NCBI GenBank assembly: GCA_032718475.1
Contig: JAUCBJ010002907.1
Location: 1-64,000, forward strand
Source of the DNA: Nemertoderma westbladi
Lineage: Eukaryota; Xenacoelomorpha; Nemertodermatida; Nemertodermatidae
Reading direction: 5' to 3'
Length of the DNA stretch: 64,000 bases
Below, in pieces: positions 22,369 to 35,245 of this stretch; within the stretch, counting starts at the first letter, position 1, and every line of letters begins with the position of its first letter. A program made the translations under genes and the position numbers. The notes under the pieces are model-generated. The model saw nothing but the letters and a program-made list of their open reading frames with translations. It had not been told where the DNA came from and did no database searches.

Positions 22369-25300
22369 GTAACCTGTACTATGGATTCTCGTTTGATGTT
22401 ATGGTTAGACACTAGGATACCTTAACGCCACAGTAACCTGTACTATTGATTCTCGTTTGTTTGTTATGGTTAGACACTAGGATACCTTAACGCCACAGTA
22501 ACCTGTACTATTGATTCTCGTTTTTTGTTATGGTTAGACATTAGGATACCTTAACGCCACAGTAACCTGTACTATTGATTCTCGTTTTTTGTAACGCCAC
22601 AGTAACCTGTACTATTGATTCTCGTTTTTTGTTATGGTTAGACACTAGGATACCTTAACGCCACAGTAACCTGTACTATTGATTCTCGTTTTTTGTTATG
22701 GTTAGACACTAGGATACCTTAACGCCACAGTAACCTGTACTATTGATTCTCGTTTTTTGTTATGGTTAGACACTAGGATACCTTAACGCCACAGTAACCT
22801 GTACTATTGATTCTCGTTTTTTGTTATGGTTAGACACTAGGATACCTTAACGCCACAGTAACCTGTACTATTGATTCTCGTTTTTTGTTATGGTTAGATA
22901 CAAGGATACCTTAACGCCACAGTAACCTGTACTATTGATTCTCGTTTTTTGTTATGGTTAGACACTAGGATACCTTAACGCCACAGTAACCAGTACTATT
23001 GATTCTCGTTTTTTGTTATGGTTAGATACTAGGATACCTTAACGCCACAGTAACCTGTACTATTGATTCTCGTTTTTTGTTATGGTTAGATACTAGGATA
23101 CCTTAACGCCACAGTAACCTGTACTATTGATTCTCGTTTTTTGTTATGGTTAGATACTAGGATACCTTAACGCCACAGTAACCTGTACTATTGATTCTCG
23201 TTTTTTGTTATGGTTAGATACTAGGATACCTTAACGCCACAGTAACCTGTACTATTGATTCTCGTTTTTTGTTATGGTTAGACACTAGGATACCTTAACG
23301 CCACAGTAACCAGTACTATTGATTCTCGTTTTTTGTTATGGTTAGACACTAGAATACCTTAACGCCACAGTAACCTGTACTATTGATTCTCGTTTTTTGT
23401 TATGGTTAGACACTAGGATACCTTAACGCCACAGTAACCTGTACTATTGATTCTCGTTTTTTGTTATGGTTCGACACTAGGATACCTTAACGCCACAGTA
23501 ACCTGTACTATTGATTCTCGTTTTTTGTTATGGTTAGACACTAGGATACCTTAACGCCACAGTAACCTGTACTATTGCTTCTCGTTTTTTGTTATGGTTA
23601 GACACTAGGATACCTTAACGCCACAGTAACCTGTACTATTGATTCTCGTTTTTTGTTATGGTTAGACACTAGGATACCTTAACGCCACAGTAACCTGTAC
23701 TATTGATTCTCGTTTTTTGTTATGGTTAGACACTAGGATACCTTAACGCCACAGTAACCTGTACTATTGATTCTCGTTTTTTGTTATGGTTAGACACTAG
23801 GATACCTTAATGACACAGTAACCTGTACTATTGATTCTCGTTTTTTGTTATGGTTAGATACTAGGATACCTTAACGCCACAGTAACCTGTACTATTGATT
23901 CTCGTTTTTTGTTATGGTTAGACACTAGGATACCTTAACGCCACAGTAACCTGTACTATTGATTCTCGTTTTTTGTTATGGTTAGATACTAGGATACCTT
24001 AACGCCACAGTAACCTGTACTATTGATTCTCGTTTTTTGTTATGGTTAGACACTAGGATACCTTAACGCCACAGTAACCTGTACTATTGCTTCTCGTTTT
24101 TTGTTATGGTTAGACACTAGGATACCTTAACGCCACAGTAACCTGTACTATTGATTCTCGTTTTTTGTAACGCCACAGTAACCTGTACTATTGATTCTCG
24201 TTTTTTGTTATGGTTAGACACTAGGATACCTTAACGCCACAGTAACCTGTACTATTGATTCTCGTTTTTTGTTATGGTTAGACACTAGGATACCTTAACG
24301 CCACAGTAACCTGTACTATTGATTCTCGTTTTTTGTTATGGTTAGACACTAGGATACCTTAACGCCACAGTAACCTGTACTATTGATTCTCGTTTTTTGT
24401 TATGGTTAGACACTAGGATACCTTAACGCCACAGTAACCTGTACTATTGATTCTCGTTTTTTGTTATGGTTAGATACTAGGATACCTTAACGCCACAGTA
24501 ACCTGTACTATTGATTCTCGTTTTTTGTTATGGTTAGACACTAGGATACCTTAACGCCACAGTAACCTGTACTATTGATTCTCGTTTTTTGTTATGGTTA
24601 GACACTAGGATACCTTAACGCCACAGTAACCTGTACTATTGATTCTCGTTTGATGTTATGGTTAGACACTAGGATACCTTAACGCCACAGTAACCTGTAC
24701 TATTGATTCTCGTTTTTTGTTATGGTTAGACACTAGGATACCTTAACGCCACAGTAACCTGTACTATTGATTCTCGTTTGATGTTATGGTTAGACACTAG
24801 GATACCTTAACGCCACAGTAACCTGTACTATTGATTCTCGTTTTTTGTTATGGTTAGACACTAGGATACCTTAACGCCACAGTAACCTGTACTATTGATT
24901 CTCGTTTTTTGTTATGGTTAGATACTAGGATACCTTAACGCCACAGTAACCTGTACTATTGATTCTCGTTTTTTGTTATGGTTAGACACTAGGATACCTT
25001 AACGCCACAGTAACCAGTACTATTGATTCTCGTTTTTTGTTATGGTTAGATACTAGGATACCTTAACGCCACAGTAACCTGTACTATTGATTCTCGTTTT
25101 TTGATATGGTTAGATACTAGGATACCTTAACGCCACAGTAACCTGTACTATTGATTCTCGTTTTTTGTTATGGTTAGATACTAGGATACCTTAACGCCAC
25201 AGTAACCTGTACTATTGATTCTCGTTTTTTGTTATGGTTAGATACTAGGATACCTTAACGCCACAGTAACCTGTACTATTGATTCTCGTTTTTTGTTATG

Positions 25301-28300
25301 GTTAGACACTAGAATACCTTAACGCCACAGTAACCTGTACTATTGATTCTCGTTTTTTGTTATGGTTAGACACTAGGATACCTTAACGCCACAGTAACCT
25401 GTACTATTGATTCTCGTTTTTTGTTATGGTTCGACACTAGGATACCTTAACGCCACAGTAACCTGTACTATTGATTCTCGTTTTTTGTTATGGTTAGACA
25501 CTAGGATACCTTAACGCCACAGTAACCTGTACTATTGCTTCTCGTTTTTTGTTATGGTTAGACACTAGGATACCTTAACGCCACAGTAACCTGTACTATT
25601 GATTCTCGTTTTTTGTTATGGTTAGACACTAGGATACCTTAACGCCACAGTAACCTGTACTATTGATTCTCGTTTTTTGTTATGGTTAGACACTAGGATA
25701 CCTTAACGCCACAGTAACCTGTACTATTGATTCTCGTTTTTTGTTATGGTTAGACACTAGGATACCTTAATGCCACAGTAACCTGTACTATTGATTCTCG
25801 TTTTTTGTTATGGTTAGATACTAGGATACCTTAACGCCACAGTAACCTGTACTATTGATTCTCGTTTTTTGTTATGGTTAGACACTAGGATACCTTAACG
25901 CCACAGTAACCTGTACTATTGATTCTCGTTTTTTGTTATGGTTAGATACTAGGATACCTTAACGCCACAGTAACCTGTACTATTGATTCTCGTTTTTTGT
26001 TATGGTTAGACACTAGGATACCTTAACGCCACAGTAACCTGTACTATTGCTTCTCGTTTTTTGTTATGGTTAGACACTAGGATACCTTAACGCCACAGTA
26101 ACCTGTACTATTGATTCTCGTTTTTTGTAACGCCACAGTAACCTGTACTATTGATTCTCGTTTTTTGTTATGGTTAGACACTAGGATACCTTAACGCCAC
26201 AGTAACCTGTACTATTGATTCTCGTTTTTTGTTATGGTTAGACACTAGGATACCTTAACGCCACAGTAACCTGTACTATTGATTCTCGTTTTTTGTTATG
26301 GTTAGACACTAGGATACCTTAACGCCACAGTAACCTGTACTATTGATTCTCGTTTTTTGTTATGGTTAGACACTAGGATACCTTAACGCCACAGTAACCT
26401 GTACTATTGATTCTCGTTTTTTGTTATGGTTAGATACTAGGATACCTTAACGCCACAGTAACCTGTACTATTGATTCTCGTTTTTTGTTATGGTTAGACA
26501 CTAGGATACCTTAACGCCACAGTAACCTGTACTATTGATTCTCGTTTTTTGTTATGGTTAGACACTAGGATACCTTAACGCCACAGTAACCTGTACTATT
26601 GATTCTCGTTTGATGTTATGGTTAGACACTAGGATACCTTAACGCCACAGTAACCTGTACTATTGATTCTCGTTTTTTGTTATGGTTAGACACTAGGATA
26701 CCTTAACGCCACAGTAACCTGTACTATTGATTCTCGTTTGATGTTATGGTTAGACACTAGGATACCTTAACGCCACAGTAACCTGTACTATTGATTCTCG
26801 TTTTTTGTTATGGTTAGACACTAGGATACCTTAACGCCACAGTAACCTGTACTATTGATTCTCGTTTGTTTGTTATGGTTAGACACTAGGATACCTTAAC
26901 GCCACAGTAACCTGTACTATTGATTCTCGTTTTTTGTTATGGTTAGACACTAGGATACCTTAACGCCACAGTAACCTGTACTATTGATTCTCGTTTGTTT
27001 CTTATGGTTAGACACTAGGATACCTTAACGCCACAGTAACCTGTACTATTGATTCTCGTTTTTTGTTATGGTTAGATACTAGGATACCTTAACGCCACAG
27101 TAACCTGTACTATTGATTCTCGTTTTTTGTTATGGTTAGACACTAGGATACCTTAACGCCACAGTAACCTGTACTATTGATTCTCGTTTGATGTTATGGT
27201 TAGACACTAGGATACCTTAACGCCACAGTAACCTGTACTATTGATTCTCGTTTTTTGTTATGGTTAGACACTAGGATACCTTAACGCCACAGTAACCTGT
27301 ACTATTGATTCTCGTTTTTTGTTATGGTTAGACACTAGGATACCTTAACGCCACAGTAACCTGTACTATTGATTCTCGTTTTTTGTTATGGTTAGACACT
27401 AGGATACCTTAACGCCACAGTAACCTGTACTATTGATTCTCGTTTTTTGTTATGGTTAGACACTAGGATACCTTAACGCCACAGTAACCTGTACTATTGA
27501 TTCTCGTTTGATGTTATGGTTAGACACTACGATACCTTAACGCCACAGTAACCTGTACTATTGATTCTCGTTTTTTGTTATGGTTAGACACTAGGATACC
27601 TTAACGCCACAGTAACCTGTACTATTGATTCTCGTTTGTTTGTTATGGTTAGACACTAGGATACCTTAACGCCACAGTAACCTGTACTATTGATTCTCGT
27701 TTTTTGTTATGGTTAGACACTAGGATACCTTAACGCCACAGTAACCTGTACTATTGATTCTCGTTTGTTTGTTATGGTTAGACACTAGGATACCTTAACG
27801 CCACAGTAACCTGTACTATTGATTCTCGTTTTTTGTTATGGTTAGATACTAGGATACCTTAACGCCACAGTAACCTGTACTATTGATTCTCGTTTTTTGT
27901 TATGGTTAGACACTAGGATACCTTAACGCCACAGTAACCTGTACTATTGATTCTCGTTTGTTTGTTATGGTTAGACACTAGGATACCTTAACGCCACAGT
28001 AACCTGTACTATTGATTCTCGTTTTTTGTTATGGTTAGACACTAGGATACCTTAACGCCACAGTAACCTGTACTATTGATTCTCGTTTTTTGTTATGGTT
28101 AGACACTAGGATACCTTAACGCCACAGTAACCTGTACTATTGATTCTCGTTTTTTGTTATGGTTAGACACTAGGATACCTTAACGCCACAGTAACCTGTA
28201 CTATTGCTTCTCGTTTTTTGTTATGGTTAGACACTAGGATACCTTAACGCCACAGTAACCTGTACTATTGATTCTCGTTTGATGTTATGGTTAGACACTA

Positions 28301-29950
28301 GGATACCTTAACGCCACAGTAACCTGTACTATTGATTCTCGTTTGATGTTATGGTTAGACACTAGGATACCTTAACGCCACAGTAACCTGTACTATTGAT
28401 TCTCGTTTGATGTTATGGTTAGACACTAGGATACCTTAAAGCCACAGTAACCTGTACTATTGATTCTCGTTTTTTGTTATGGTTAGACACTAGGATACCT
28501 TAACGCCACAGTAACCTGTACTATTGATTCTCGTTTTTTGTTATGGTTAGACACTAGGATACCTTAACGCCACAGTAACCTGTACTATTGTTTCTCGTTT
28601 GATGTTATGGTTAGACACTAGGATACCTTAACGCCACAGTAACCTGTACTATTGATTCTCGTTTGTTTGTTATGGTTAGACACTAGGATACCTTAACGCC
28701 ACAGTAACCTGTACTATTGATTCTCGTTTTTTGTTATGGTTAGACACTAGGATACCTTAACGCCACAGTAACCTGTACTATTGATTCTCGTTTGTTGTTA
28801 TGGTTAGACACTAGGATACCTTAACGCCACAGTAACCTGTACTATTGATTCTCGTTTGTTTGTTATGGTTAGACACTAGGATACCTTAACGCCACAGTAA
28901 CCTGTACTATTGCTTCTCGTTTGTTTGTTATGGTTAGACACTAGGATACCTTAACGCCACAGTAACCTGTACTATTGATTCTCGTTTGTTTGTTATGGTT
29001 AGACACTAGGATACCTTAACGCCACAGTAACCTGTACTATTGCTTCTCGTTTGTTTGTTATGGTTAGACACTAGGATACCTTAACGCCACAGTAACCTGT
29101 ACTATTGATTCTCGTTTTTGTTATGGTTAGACACTAGGATACCTTAACGCCACAGTAACCTGTACTATTGATTCTCGTTTGATGTTATGGTTAGACACTA
29201 GGATACCTTAACGCCACAGTAACCTGTACTATTGATTCTCGTTTTTGTTATGGTTAGACACTAGGATACCTTAACGCCACAGTAACCTGTACTATTGATT
29301 CTCGTTTGATGTTATGGTTAGACACTAGGATACCTTAACGCCACAGTAACCTGTACTATTGATTCTCGTTTGTTGTTATGGTTAGACACTAGGATACCTT
29401 AACGCCACAGTAACCTGTACTATTGATTCTCGTTTGTTTGTTATGGTTAGACACTAGGATACCTTAACGCCACAGTAACCTGTACTATTGATTCTCGTTT
29501 GTTTGTTATGGTTAGACACTAGGATACCTTAACGCCACAGTAACCTGTACTATTGCTTCTCGTTTTTTGTTATGGTTAGACACTAGGATACCTTAACGCC
29601 ACAGTAACCTGTACTATTGATTCTCGTTTTTTGTTATGGTTAGACACTAGGATACCTTAACGCCACAGTAACCTGTACTATTGATTCTGGTTTTTTGTTA
29701 TAGTTAGACACTAGGATACCTTAACGCCACAGTAACCTGTACTATTGATTCTCGTTTGTTTGTTATGGTTAGACACTAGGATACCTTAACGCCACAGTAA
29801 CCTGTACTATTGATTCTCGTTTTTTGTTATGGTTAGACACTAGGATACCTTAACGCCACAGTAACCTGTACTATTGATTCTCGTTTTTTGTTATGGTTAG
29901 ACACTAGGATACCTTAACGCCACAGTAACCTGTACTATTGATTCTCGTTT
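22369..29950 (+). repeat. Minisatellite D, 64-bp unit, about 118 copies
   Basis: 7.6 kb of 64-bp units containing 'ttatggttagacactagg', 'taacgccacagtaacctg' and 'ctattgattctcg'. Variants are gacac/gatac, gattc/gcttc, tttttt/tttgat/tttgttt, and 40-bp truncated units (near 22580, 24163, 26123). About 2 kb is duplicated: private variants such as ttcgacac (23470 and 25430), agaatacc (23351 and 25311) and the truncated unit recur exactly 1960 bp apart, which equals 30 full units plus one truncated unit. The 3' third is enriched in tttgttt variants. No ORF. Two diverged units occur separately at 33268-33360. Confidence 0.98.
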
Positions 29951-30937
29951 TTTAACATTATAACAATTGTGTAAAAACTGTACATGGAGATTAAACTGCG
30001 ATTGTTTAACATTATAACAATTGTGTAAAAACTGTACATGGGGATTAAACAGCGATTGTTTAACATTATAACAATTGTTTAAAAACTGTACATGGGGATT
30101 AAACTGTGATTGTTTAACATTATAACAATTGTGTAAAAACTGTACATGGGGATTAAACTGCGATTGTTTAACATTATAACAATTGTGTAAAAACTGTACA
30201 TGGGGATTAAACTGCGATTGTTTAACATTATAACAATTGTGTAAAAACTATACATGGGGATTAAACTGCGATTGTTTAACATTATAACAATTGTGTAAAA
30301 ACTATACATGGGGATTAAACTGTGATTGTTTAATATTATAACAATTGTGTAAAAACTATACATGGAGATTAAACTGCGATTGTTTAACATTATAACAATT
30401 GTGTAAAAACTGTACATGGGGATTAAACTGCGATTGTTTAACATTATAACAATTGTGTAAAAACTGTACATGGGGATTAAACTGCGATTGTTTAACATTA
30501 TAACAATTGTGTAAAAACTGTACATGGGGATTAAACTGCGATTGTTTAACATTATAACAATTGTGTAAAAACTGTACATGGAGATTAAACTGCGATTGTT
30601 TAACATTATAACAATTGTGTAAAAACTGTACATGGGGATTAAATTGCGATTGTTTAACATTATAACAATTGTGTAAAAACTGTAGATGGGGATTAAATTG
30701 CGATTGTTTAACATTATAACAATTGTGTAAAAACTATACATGGAGATTAAACTGCGATTGTTTAACATTATAACAATTGTGTAAAAACTGTACATGGGGA
30801 TTAAATTGCGATTGTTTAACATTATAACAATTGTGTAAAAACTATACATGGGGATTAAACTGTGATTGTTTAACATTATAACAATTGTGTAAAAACTTTA
30901 CATGGGGATTAAACTGCAATTGTTTAACATTATAACA
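29951..30937 (+). repeat. Minisatellite E, 54-bp unit, about 18 copies
   Basis: The unit contains 'tttaacattataacaatt', 'gtgtaaaaactgtacatg' and 'gggattaaactgcgattg'. It starts directly at the end of minisatellite D with no spacer. 54 is a multiple of three, so the minus strand shows a 265-codon ORF of an 18-residue repeat (NRSLIPMYSFYTIVIMLN), which is a by-product. Confidence 0.95.
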
Positions 30938-31126
30938 TAAAAAATGACTTAGGAAATAAAGTCACCAAATAGGAAAACCCCCATAGAGAAATATTTAGCT
31001 TGGTGGTGTGCTTTATTACATTCTGATGAACAAAATACAGACAAACAAACATACATACTAGATTACATCAAACATGAAAAATGACATCGGGAATGAAATC
31101 ACCGCCTAGGAAAACCCCCGTAATTT
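30938..31126 (+). repeat. Direct repeat pair of about 47 bp
   Basis: 'aaaaatgac..aggaaat..agtcacc..ataggaaaaccccc' at about 30938-30984 recurs with substitutions at about 31076-31121, separated by about 90 bp of AT-rich DNA. Function unknown. Confidence 0.6.
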
Positions 31127-31133
31127 TAACTAC

Positions 31134-32280
31134 GTGGTATACTTCCATATTGCTAGACGTTATAATTCAATATTCTTACATATTTCTTATATATTCGTAC
31201 TTTATTATGGATCTACTCCAATCAGACATGTAGAGTCAAGTGGGAAAGTTCGGAGTCTGATTCATTCAATGTCTCCAATGGTGTCCGACAGGGATCTGTC
31301 GCCAGCCCTGTTTTGTTTTGTGTAGTTATGAATCCATTCCTTGAGGTCATCTCGAATTGGTTGCACAATAGGGTCGTTCTACTATGGAATCTTTGTATAC
31401 GCCGACGACATCCTTATTTTATGTCCATCTATTTCCAGTCTGCAGTACATGGTTGACATCTGTCAGAGATTTGCGTCCGACAATAAGTTATTAAAATTCA
31501 ACACTAGTCCCATTCCGACAAAATCGAAATCGAAATGCGTTCCGTTTGTTTCAGATTGGTCTGAACTGGCAGCCAAAATATCCCTCAATGGATCGCCATT
31601 ACCATGGGTAAAAGAGGCGCTCCATTTGGGAAACCTATTAGATTACAAATGCAATTTGGTGTCAGATACAATTAGGAACCGGGGACCATTTATTGGTAAA
31701 ATTAACAGTTTACGTCAGGAATTTTATTTTGAGGACCCTTATGATATATGTGAAATTCAACGCATTTATTCGACTGCGTTTTACAGAAGTAGTATATGGG
31801 ATTTATTTTCGGATATGTGCAATATAATTTTTACAGCTTGGAACATCAATGTTAGGCTTATTTTTGGGTTACCCTTTAATTCACATCGTTATTTAGTTGA
31901 TAAAATTTAGGCATCCTATGATAATGTTACTATCTCGTTATTTTCAGCTTATTAGTAACTTGTTTAAATCCTGTAAACCTAGTTTACTTTCCTTAACGGA
32001 GTTATGTTATTCAGACTGTGAAACACGTTACACAAAGTTCTTGTGTGAAACACAAGTTCTAATTTAAGGAACATAGCTAATTCTTGTGGTATCTCGTGCT
32101 TAAATAATCTTTCACTCAGCATAATAAACGCTCAAAGTTACGCACCGTTATTACCTGGTAATAAATGGAAACTCGATTTTTGTAGGGAACTTATAAATAT
32201 TCGAATTGGTAAATTGGAAGTTGATTATTTAGATACGGATGAGCTGTCAGACATTTTGAAATATATATCTACCAGTTAAA
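31134..32280 (+). pseudogene. LINE family C (CR1/L2-like) RT, degraded
   Basis: The reading frame alternates because of frameshifts. The first piece (about 31230-31330) holds the NGVRQGSVASPVLF-like RT motif across a frame change. The second (31341-31910) has the catalytic FVYADDILILCPS, SLQYMVDICQRFA and KSKCVPF, then a post-RT region ending SHRYLVDKI. The final piece (about 32130-32280) ends LDTDELSDILKYISTS with a stop. RT palm and C-terminal domain are present. The endonuclease and N-terminal RT are missing. The AC/TG-rich array at 32440-32808 follows 160 bp downstream. Dead element. Confidence 0.8.
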
Positions 32281-32439
32281 AGTGCTATAAAATTAATATC
32301 TATATAATTTCATATTTACTTAGTACTTTCCTGTTATATACTGTTTACGGTTAATTAATAATTTACCGGTCGTAGCTTATATCTTATCCTCCTTACCTTA
32401 CCTTTATTACTTGTGCTTATTCTATCTATAATTTGTCCT

Positions 32440-32808
32440 TGACTGTACTTGTACTTGTACTGTGCTGTACTGTACTTGTACTGTACTGTGCTGTACTGTA
32501 CTTGTACTTGTACTTGTACTTGTACTTGTACTTGTACTGTACTGTACTGTGCTGTACTTGTACTTGTACTGTACTGTGCTGTACTGTACTTGTACTTGTA
32601 CTGTACTGTGCTGTACTGTACTTGTACTTGTACTGTACTGTACTGTGCTGTACTTGTACTTGTACTGTACTGTGCTGTACTGTACTTGTACTGTACTGTA
32701 CTGTACTGTACTGTACTTGTACTGTACTGTACTGTGCTGTACTTGTACTTGTACTGTACTGTGCTGTACTGTACTTGTACTGTACTGTACTGTGCTGTAC
32801 TTGTGTCT
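32440..32808 (+). repeat. TGTAC-type microsatellite array
   Basis: About 370 bp made only of 'tgtac' and 'ttgtac' words with some 'tgtgc'. All three + frames are open and give Leu/Cys/Tyr-rich ORFs of about 125 codons that are not genes. Confidence 0.97.
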
Positions 32809-33267
32809 TCTGATAATGTATGATAATAATAATAATAATTGATAGATCCCAGACAGATTATCAGTGGGAAGGTTTAAAAACTTTAATGGCCATTATCTCA
32901 GAATGACAATTTTCATCTTTATTTTTTTTTATTATGTATTAATATCATGAATAATAATTTATCTTTAAAGTACTACTCTTCTGCCATTTGTCAACCAAAT
33001 CTCATGATTCAAAGGGTTTTGGCAGTTATTTAACATTTATCTTATAGAATTTTTAAAAAATGTGTAATCAACTTTTTTTAATCAAAATTATTACATTAAT
33101 ATTAGCTAATTAAAAATTCTATAAGATAAATATTGTAGATTTAATTGTGCTTAATCTAAAAAAGTTGATTTCGAGAAATTTGGACCAAGATTGATGGACT
33201 AGTAGTGTTTTTAGTGAAAAAATAAATTCCACTAGGGGGAGGCTAAAATTTTCAAATATACAATTTT
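32809..33267. other. No gene seen; 22-bp perfect inverted repeat
   Basis: atttatcttatagaattttt (33035-33056, cited in part) is exactly reverse-complementary to 33110-33131. A second nested inverted pair (atcaactttttt near 33067 and aaaaaagttgat near 33158) gives the region a foldback look. No target duplication is evident. Confidence 0.65.
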
Positions 33268-33360
33268 GATGTCTTAATGCCACTGTAACCTGTATTATTG
33301 ACTTTTTTTTGTTATGGTTAGAGACTGGGATGCCTTAATTCCATTGTAACCTGTATTATT
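33268..33360 (+). repeat. Two diverged units of minisatellite D
   Basis: 'gccactgtaacctgtattattgac' (cited in part) and 'gttatggttagagactggga' are clear relatives of the 64-bp unit at 22369-29950. They lie directly upstream of a LINE family A RT fragment, so the array may have grown from such a flanking unit. Confidence 0.75.
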
Positions 33361-34370
33361 GACAACAGGATGACTTCTGTTGTCATCTTTATTGACTTCT
33401 TAAAGGCCTTCAATTCTGTCTATCGGTCACTTATGTTCAGCATACTTTCATTATATGGGATTCCTGATGAAAGTATTACAGCAATCAGATCAGTATACGA
33501 TGGTTCGACAACATTTGTGTCTACTGTTGACGGTGACGCAGAACCATTTGCAGTGTTATGGGGCGTCCTTCAGGGAGACACACTTGCACCATTATTGTTC
33601 ATAATTGTGGTTGTCTATGTTCTAAGCATGTCCTTAGATCATCATAATGATGATGGGGTGATGATAACTCCACCTACTGGCTCCAGAAGTCGAGGAAATC
33701 CAGCCAAGTACCTAACTAACTGATCTTGACTTTGCTGATGACTTAGGAGTACTCTCAGAATCATTAGAGGGAGCCCAACGGCTCCTCAGCTCATTAGAAC
33801 AGGCTGCTTCTAGTGTTGGTCTTTTTGTTAACTCCAAGAAGACCAAAGTTGAATGAATCATTCAAAAATGAATCATTGAATGATTCGGGTTTCCAAGATG
33901 TTGAAGTCACACAGAATACATAGGAAACTTGTCCATTTATTTAGAGCAGCAGTAGTTCCAGTACTCCTCTACGGGAGTCCATGCAGGGCTCTAACTGCTG
34001 AGGACACCAAATCTCTGGATGGCACATTCACAAGAATGCTACGCCGGGTTCATTGTGTCAAGTACAATGCACACATATCCAACCAGACACTATATAACAT
34101 TGGAGGTGTCTCATTGGTTCCTCCAAGCTTGACACTATAACAAAGCCGCCTCCCCTTTGCAGGACATTGCTTTCACCGTGAAGACCAGCCTGCGCACAAT
34201 CTTGTGCTTTGGGAGCCCCATGGAGAAAATATGCATGGTGGACAGACCATGACTTTTGTGAGACACCCCTTAAAGGACCCTGGCCTTGAAGATGCGGATA
34301 ATGTCGCCAAAGTCATGGGGTATAGGGGGTTGTGGTGGTGTAACTTTGTTGATAAGCCGGCATAGCATTC
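33361..34370 (+). pseudogene. LINE family A, RT core and C-terminus
   Basis: The best copy of the 3' half of this family. It begins inside RT block A, VVIFIDFLKAFNSVYR (33370 onward; the Asp is a metal ligand), and continues with LWGVLQGDTLAPLLF. After a stop it has LDFADDLGVLSESLEGAQ (catalytic FADD) and VNSKKTKVE. A stretch of local duplication follows near 33850-33890 (atgaatcattcaaaaatgaatcattgaatg region). The C-terminal domain runs from RAAVVPVLLYGSPC through TFTRMLRRVHCVKYN to NFVDKPA, with two stops. Several in-frame stops make it inactive. It complements the endonuclease part at 10260-11526. Confidence 0.85.
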
Positions 34371-35245
34371 TTAATGGATGCTGCATTGAGCTAATCAATT
34401 GTGGATTGCATGGTGGTGGAAAAATATTTTCGTTTAAGCCAGCATAGAATCACAACGTGCAGCTTCAATCCAGCAGACCAATTTGTAGTAGTATTATAGT
34501 ATACAGCAATGCCACTGTGACCTGTTTTTTTCCTCAAATAGATGATTGGCATTGCTGATATGTCCAAATTGGATTTGCATCAATATGATATATTATTATA
34601 TTATTATGTGTTGGTACATTCGAGGTGTTGGTAAAGTCGAAGTTTTGGTAGATGGTTGAATAGTTGAAAGGCATTGGCAGTATTGTCACAATAACATGGT
34701 ACAGGTGGTGGTATCATGGTTTATATGACATGCCGAATCTATTACGGATTCTAATATAAAGGCAAAACACCGGTTTCTGATTTATTTCAGCACAAAGATA
34801 CTGCTTGTAATACGAAACCTGTTTTTGATGTTTGTGTTGCAACAAAATAATGGCATGACATTCGTATTTTATTGATTTCATTAAATTTGTTAGAAATGAA
34901 ACATACCTTTGCATTGCCAGTCCCAGAATTATATTATTTGCAATAAATTACCTTAAACCATTTTCCATCAACTGTAAGAGTTAGAATCAGTTCAGCGACA
35001 CTGATTGATTTATGTTTATGGTATTGAGGTCACTTACCATTCATTATACACTTTATGTAATAACGAACCTGTCTTTATACTGGGTAGTTTTTTTCTACAG
35101 CTGAGGCCGGCAAAAACAGTATGGATGGATGTATGTTTGTATGTATGTATATATGTTTGTTTGTATGTATGTTTTCTTTGTATCAAACCAACAAATTGCT
35201 TCAAACCACTTGTATGTATTGACTACCTGACACTGACTACCATTA
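34371..35245. other. No gene seen
   Basis: AT-rich, with a stray 'gccactgtgacctgt' near 34509 related to minisatellite D and a (TGTA)n-like run near 35125-35172. ORFs of 66-81 codons are unrecognised. Confidence 0.5.

Noticed and set aside
22369-29950. CRISPR-like array
   Set aside because: 64-bp units are contiguous with no unique spacers; eukaryotic minisatellite.
30079-30876. 265-codon minus ORF of an 18-residue repeat
   Set aside because: By-product of the 54-bp minisatellite. No signal peptide, no cleavage sites, and substitutions between units alter residues.
32433-32842. Three overlapping Leu/Cys/Tyr ORFs of about 125 codons
   Set aside because: TGTAC microsatellite translated in all frames.
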